From NCBI GenBank assembly GCA_016200825.1, contig JACQEA010000082.1, positions 1 to 8,143 of the forward strand: a stretch of DNA of 8,143 nt, read 5' to 3'. The first letter of the stretch is position 1, and the number at the start of each line of letters is the position of its first letter. The notes beneath the pieces were generated by a model. That model ran no database searches. It was not told the origin of the DNA and worked only from the letters and a program-made list of their open reading frames with translations. Of the stretch, positions 4,694-8,143 are shown piece after piece. The position numbers and the translations under genes are program-made. Source of the stretch: Chloroflexota bacterium (GTDB lineage: Bacteria > Chloroflexota > Anaerolineae > UBA4142).

Positions 4694-7180
4694 ATGCAAA
4701 TTCAAACCGGACGCAAAGACGCCACGAGAGAAAAAACCACGCAAGACAAAGAATCAACAATTCCTGCCGAATTGCCGATCCTGCCTTTGCGCGGCACCAT
4801 CGTTTATCCCATGACGGTCATTCCGCTCAACGTAGGTCAGGCGCGATCAATTCGCTTGGTTGACGAAGCGGTCACGAGTTCGGCGCGGATTATTGGACTG
4901 GTCACATCCAAAGATGAGAATATCGAAGAGCCGGAGCCAAAAGATCTTTATGCGGTCGGTACGGCGGCGATTATTCATCGCATGTTGCGCGCGCCGGATA
5001 ATTCTGTCCGCTTGATCGTGCAAGGCTTGGAACGAATTCGCATCGGCGAATTCACCGCGCACGATCCGTATCTCAAAGCGCGAGTCACAATTGCGGACGA
5101 TCATGTCGCGACGAGCGTTGAAGTTGAAGCGTTGCAACGCAACACGATCGAATTGTTTCGGCGTCTGGTTTCACTCGCGCCGAATTTACCGGAAGAATTG
5201 CTGATGGCGGCGCTGAACGTCGAAGATCCGCGCCAACTGGTTTATATGATTGCGACTAGTTTGCGGATGGATCTCAAAGACGCGCAGGAATTACTCGAGC
5301 TGGATACAGTCGCGGACAAGTTGACCAAACTGAACGCGTTGATGACCAAAGAACTCGAAGTATTGGAGTTGGGCAAGAAAATTCAAAATCAAGCGCAAGG
5401 CGAACTAGAAAAAACACAACGCGAATATATTTTGCGCGAGCAGTTGAAGCAAATTAAAAAGGAGCTCGGCGAAGACGATGAACAAGTTGTCGAGCTCAAA
5501 GAGTACGATAAGAAAATCGCGGACGCGAAATTATCGCCCGAGGCGGAAAAAGAAGCGCGGCGCGAATTAGATCGCATGAAAACGATGCCGCCCGCCGCGG
5601 CAGAATATCACGTCATCAAAACGTACTTGGACTGGCTCACGTCACTTCCGTGGAGCAAGACGACGACCGATAATCTTGAAATCGCGGCGGCGCGAAAAAT
5701 TCTGGACGAAGACCATTACGATCTCAAAGACATCAAAGAACGTTTGTTGGAATATCTCGCCGTCCGTAAACTCCGGCTCGAACGCGGCGGCGATGATGAA
5801 GCGCGATCGTACAAAGGCTCGATTCTTTGTTTTGTCGGTCCGCCCGGCGTTGGCAAAACATCGCTCGGTCAATCCATCGCGCGCGCGCTCGGTCGCAAAT
5901 TTATTCGCATGTCGTTGGGCGGCATGCACGACGAAGCCGAAATCCGCGGGCATCGTCGCACGTACATCGGCGCGTTGCCGGGCCGCATCATTCAATCGCT
6001 CAAGCGCGCGGAATCGAAAAACCCGGTGATGATGCTCGACGAAGTGGATAAACTTGGCGCGGATTTTCGCGGCGATCCCTCGTCCGCACTGTTAGAAGTT
6101 TTGGATCCCGCGCAAAATAAAAATTTCCGCGATCATTATCTCGACGTGGATTTTGATCTCTCGCAAGTGATTTTTATTTGCACCGCGAATCAACTCGACC
6201 CGGTTCAGCCCGCGCTGCGCGACCGCATGGAAATCATTCAGCTCTCGGGTTATACCGAAGAGGAAAAATTAAATATCGCGCGCGGGTACTTGGTGCCGCG
6301 CCAGATTACGGAAAATGGATTGCGCGCCGAAGAAATAAAATTTGAGGATGACGCGATCCGCCAAATCGCGCGCGATTATACGCGCGAAGCGGGCGTGCGG
6401 AATTTGGAACGCCAGATCGGATCGGTGTGCCGCAAAGTCGCGACCGGCATCGCGGAAAATAAATCCGCACCGGTCATTGTAACGAAAGAACGCGTGGGCG
6501 AAATTTTGGGCAAGCCCAGATTTTATGGCGAAGTGGCTGAACGCATGACGATGCCGGGCGTCGCGACCGGCATGGCATGGACGCCGGTCGGCGGCGATAT
6601 TTTATTTATCGAAGCAACAAAAATGCCCGGTGGAAAAGGATTTATTGTCACGGGTCAGTTAGGCGATGTGATGAAAGAATCCGCGCAAGCCGCGCTTTCG
6701 TTTGTGCGCTCCAAATCCAAAGAGCTGGACATTGACACAAAATTTTTCGAGCGGAATGATATTCATTTGCATGTGCCGGAAGGCGCGACGCCGAAAGATG
6801 GACCGAGCGCGGGCGTGACGATGGCGACTGCGATTGCATCGCTCTTGACGGATCGGCAAGTGAAGAACGATATCGCGATGACCGGTGAGATCACCTTGCG
6901 CGGGCGCGTATTGCCCGTTGGAGGAATCAAAGAAAAAGTTATTGCCGCGCACCGCGCCGGACTCAAGACGATCATTCTGCCGAAACGCAATGAAAAAGAT
7001 TTGGACGATTTGCCGGACCAAGTGCGCCAAGAATTAAAATTCGTTTTGGCCGAACAAGTCACGGATGTTTTTGCCGCGGCGTTGACCGGCAAGCGCGCGT
7101 CCGGATCGAACGGTAACGCGAGTCGCGCTTTCGCGCCGCGCCGCGAACGCGTTCCGCGCGCGGCAACCAAATCTGTTTGA
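4694..7180 (+). CDS. lon: ATP-dependent serine protease Lon (LonA type)
   Basis: Seen: 828 residues from ATG 4694. The N-terminal substrate-binding LonN domain (about 25-225) starts at LPILPLRGTIVYPMTVIPL. A coiled-coil-rich linker follows (about 225-305). The AAA+ module has Walker A GPPGVGKT (382-389), Walker B MMLDEVDK (446-453), and a helical lid with TREAGVRNLERQIG. The protease domain carries PKDGPSAG with catalytic Ser705 and GGIKEK with Lys748, 43 residues apart as in other LonA proteins. Known: Lon hexamers unfold and degrade damaged and some regulatory proteins in the cytoplasm. The length is typical of LonA; a basic Arg/Ala-rich tail (about 798-828) looks lineage-specific. A TTG 27 bp upstream in frame is less likely than the ATG. 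No clear Shine-Dalgarno is seen, consistent with coupling to hsp20 upstream. No convincing terminator follows. Confidence 0.97.
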   Translation: MQIQTGRKDATREKTTQDKESTIPAELPILPLRGTIVYPMTVIPLNVGQARSIRLVDEAVTSSARIIGLVTSKDENIEEPEPKDLYAVGTAAIIHRMLRAPDNSVRLIVQGLERIRIGEFTAHDPYLKARVTIADDHVATSVEVEALQRNTIELFRRLVSLAPNLPEELLMAALNVEDPRQLVYMIATSLRMDLKDAQELLELDTVADKLTKLNALMTKELEVLELGKKIQNQAQGELEKTQREYILREQLKQIKKELGEDDEQVVELKEYDKKIADAKLSPEAEKEARRELDRMKTMPPAAAEYHVIKTYLDWLTSLPWSKTTTDNLEIAAARKILDEDHYDLKDIKERLLEYLAVRKLRLERGGDDEARSYKGSILCFVGPPGVGKTSLGQSIARALGRKFIRMSLGGMHDEAEIRGHRRTYIGALPGRIIQSLKRAESKNPVMMLDEVDKLGADFRGDPSSALLEVLDPAQNKNFRDHYLDVDFDLSQVIFICTANQLDPVQPALRDRMEIIQLSGYTEEEKLNIARGYLVPRQITENGLRAEEIKFEDDAIRQIARDYTREAGVRNLERQIGSVCRKVATGIAENKSAPVIVTKERVGEILGKPRFYGEVAERMTMPGVATGMAWTPVGGDILFIEATKMPGGKGFIVTGQLGDVMKESAQAALSFVRSKSKELDIDTKFFERNDIHLHVPEGATPKDGPSAGVTMATAIASLLTDRQVKNDIAMTGEITLRGRVLPVGGIKEKVIAAHRAGLKTIILPKRNEKDLDDLPDQVRQELKFVLAEQVTDVFAAALTGKRASGSNGNASRAFAPRRERVPRAATKSV

Positions 7181-7210
7181 TTCGATTGCAGGCAGGTTCG
7201 TAACTTAATT

Positions 7211-7372
7211 CAAGTTGCCACCTTGTCATTCTGAGGGAGCGAAGCGACCGAAGAATATCGCAAATTACCTTGAAATCAAAAGTCGCTAGCGAGATGCTTC
7301 GCGGAGTTTATAGTGAGCGAAGCGAATCTACTCAGCATGACATTGGAACATCTATCGTAAGGTAGCAACTTG
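7211..7372. mobile_element. MITE/REP-like palindromic element, 162 bp
   Basis: The ends are a 14-bp inverted repeat with one mismatch: CAAGTTGCCACCTT at 7211-7224 and the complement of CAAGTTGCTACCTT at 7359-7372. Just inside, TGTCATTCTGAG (7224-7235) is mirrored by the complement of TGTCATGCTGAG with one mismatch. Two internal hairpins are possible: AGCGAC/GTCGCT (7243-7248, 7282-7287) and GCTTCGC/GCGAAGC (7296-7302, 7317-7323). The whole could fold as a multi-arm cruciform. CATTCTGAG and GAGCGAAGCGA motifs are typical of abundant non-coding palindromic repeats in several bacterial groups. There is no ORF inside and no obvious target duplication. It may also serve as the 3' end of the lon transcript. 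Confidence 0.72.
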
Positions 7373-7641
7373 GGTTAACTTTATTGAATTTGTTTCGATC
7401 AAAATATCAGCCTGAGCAAATGCGGAACGCGGTTTTATTTTTTATTTAACCCGTGCGCAAATTCAAATTACTCCGGCTGGATTAGGATCATTTCGAGGCA
7501 CAAGCGCGTTCCTATTGTGCGTTGCCGCCGGTTATTGCTTTGACTGTATTTAAACTTGAAAAAATTTCCCGGCCCAGCGCGTAAATTGTCGTGCGAACTA
7601 TTTGAAATTCATTTTCAGTTTGCACGCGTGAACGCCGCCCA
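7373..7641. other. Intergenic stretch without recognised gene
   Basis: This 269-bp stretch between the palindromic element and the PHP gene is AT-richer than the genes (for example a T-rich run near 7434-7448). I see no supported coding frame, tRNA or strong terminator. A TTGACT at 7540-7545 lacks a good -10 at the right distance, and TATTTA (7547-7552) lacks a good -35. The promoter of the PHP gene probably lies here but cannot be placed. Confidence 0.5.
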
Positions 7642-8143
7642 ATGCCCCCTCGCAAGAAATCTACCGGCCGGCAGTGGCGCCGAATGGATCTGCATCTGCA
7701 CACGCCCGCGTCGGCGGATTACAAACAACTCACCGTTACCTATCTCGATTTTTTGAAACGCGCGGAAGAAAAAAATCTCGATCTGATCGCGTTCACGGAT
7801 CACAACACCGTCAAAGGCTACGCGCGGTTTCTAGAAGAAATCGAAAATCTCGAATTGCTCGAACGACTCAAGCGTTTGCGCGGCGACGAAAGCGACCGTT
7901 TGCTCGAGTATCGCCGCTTGCGCGAAAAAATTGTCATTCTGCCCGGTTTTGAATTCACCGCGACGCTCGGCTTTCATGTGCTGGGAATTTTTCCGCCCGG
8001 AAAAAGCGTGCGCGAATTAGAATTGCTGCTCCTCTCCTTGCGCGTCCCCACCGATAAACTCGATCAGGGCAGTGGCGAAGTTGGCGCGACCAGCGATGTG
8101 TTGACCGCGTACCGAATGATCCACGACGCGGGCGGACTCGCGA
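7642..8143 (+). CDS. PHP-domain metal-dependent phosphoesterase (N-terminal part, cut by window edge)
   Basis: Seen: 167 codons from ATG 7642, running off the window. Residues 11-21 read QWRRMDLHLHT, with metal ligands H18 and H20. The next motif is FTDHNT (D53, H54), then LPGFEFT (E104) and GFHVLG (H112). This order is the PHP fold: HxH, DH, E, H. Between the second and third motifs lies a charged helical insert (about 62-97), which could form a coiled coil. Known: PHP domains bind two or three metals and hydrolyse phosphoesters; members include histidinol phosphatase, nucleoside-bisphosphate phosphatases, polymerase-associated exonucleases, and longer proteins with an ATPase such as TrlF. 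The WRRMDLHLHTPAS opening and the insert recall the PHP-plus-ATPase group, but the C-terminal part is not visible. No Shine-Dalgarno is seen. M15 is an alternative start but would cut the conserved WRR lead. Confidence 0.85.
   Translation, partial: MPPRKKSTGRQWRRMDLHLHTPASADYKQLTVTYLDFLKRAEEKNLDLIAFTDHNTVKGYARFLEEIENLELLERLKRLRGDESDRLLEYRRLREKIVILPGFEFTATLGFHVLGIFPPGKSVRELELLLLSLRVPTDKLDQGSGEVGATSDVLTAYRMIHDAGGLA

Noticed and set aside
5642..6051. Overlapping open frames of 74-117 codons on both strands within lon
   Set aside because: They are shadows of the strongly conserved AAA+ coding region and encode arginine/alanine-rich sequence without motifs.
7430..7455. Intrinsic terminator for lon at the T-rich run
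   Set aside because: Only a 3-bp stem can form before the T-run; it also lies more than 250 bp after the stop.

Overview
The window looks like chromosomal bacterial DNA of moderate GC. It carries core housekeeping genes (primary sigma factor, Hsp20, Lon) beside small accessory genes. A stand-alone DEDD exonuclease-like protein, a folate cyclodeaminase, weak or absent Shine-Dalgarno sites at most core genes, and short palindromic and heptad intergenic repeats would fit Chloroflexota (Anaerolineae-like). That placement is an inference from protein style; no marker here proves it.

Layout. On the minus strand lie the 5' part of a cyclodeaminase/methenyl-THF cyclohydrolase gene (1-307), an intergenic heptad repeat in inverted orientation (324-405), and a DEDDy exonuclease-like gene (420-1130). 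A compact divergent promoter region (about 1193-1258) separates these from a small plus-strand DUF7662-like gene (1303-1557), which ends in a strong bidirectional terminator (1586-1623). Next comes an unusual segment. A 99-bp relic of the 3' end of a sigma-70 gene (1622-1720, minus) is followed by a plus-strand HigB toxin/HigA antitoxin module (1781-2574). The intact primary sigma gene rpoD (2609-3946, minus) follows, and its own 3' end is the second copy of the 99-bp repeat. The toxin-antitoxin pair is therefore bracketed by direct repeats of the rpoD 3' end, as if a small cassette had entered that end, or as if a neighbouring sigma paralogue had been replaced.

From the rpoD/hsp20 intergenic region, consensus-like promoters run in opposite directions. 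The minus one (TTGACT-17-TATAAT) drives rpoD through a leader with a hairpin. The plus one (TTGAGA-17-TACAAT) drives hsp20. hsp20 (4228-4665) and lon (4694-7180) are 28 bp apart and probably form a proteostasis operon of a holding chaperone plus an ATP-dependent protease. After lon comes a 460-bp gap. It holds a 162-bp MITE/REP-like palindromic element (7211-7372) and an AT-richer stretch in which I see no gene. The window ends inside a PHP-domain phosphoesterase gene (7642 onward).

The most interesting observation is the higBA module between two copies of the rpoD 3' end. The copies differ at 9 of 99 positions. Eight of those differences are synonymous, so the relic appears to descend from a once-functional sigma gene rather than from a recent copying error.
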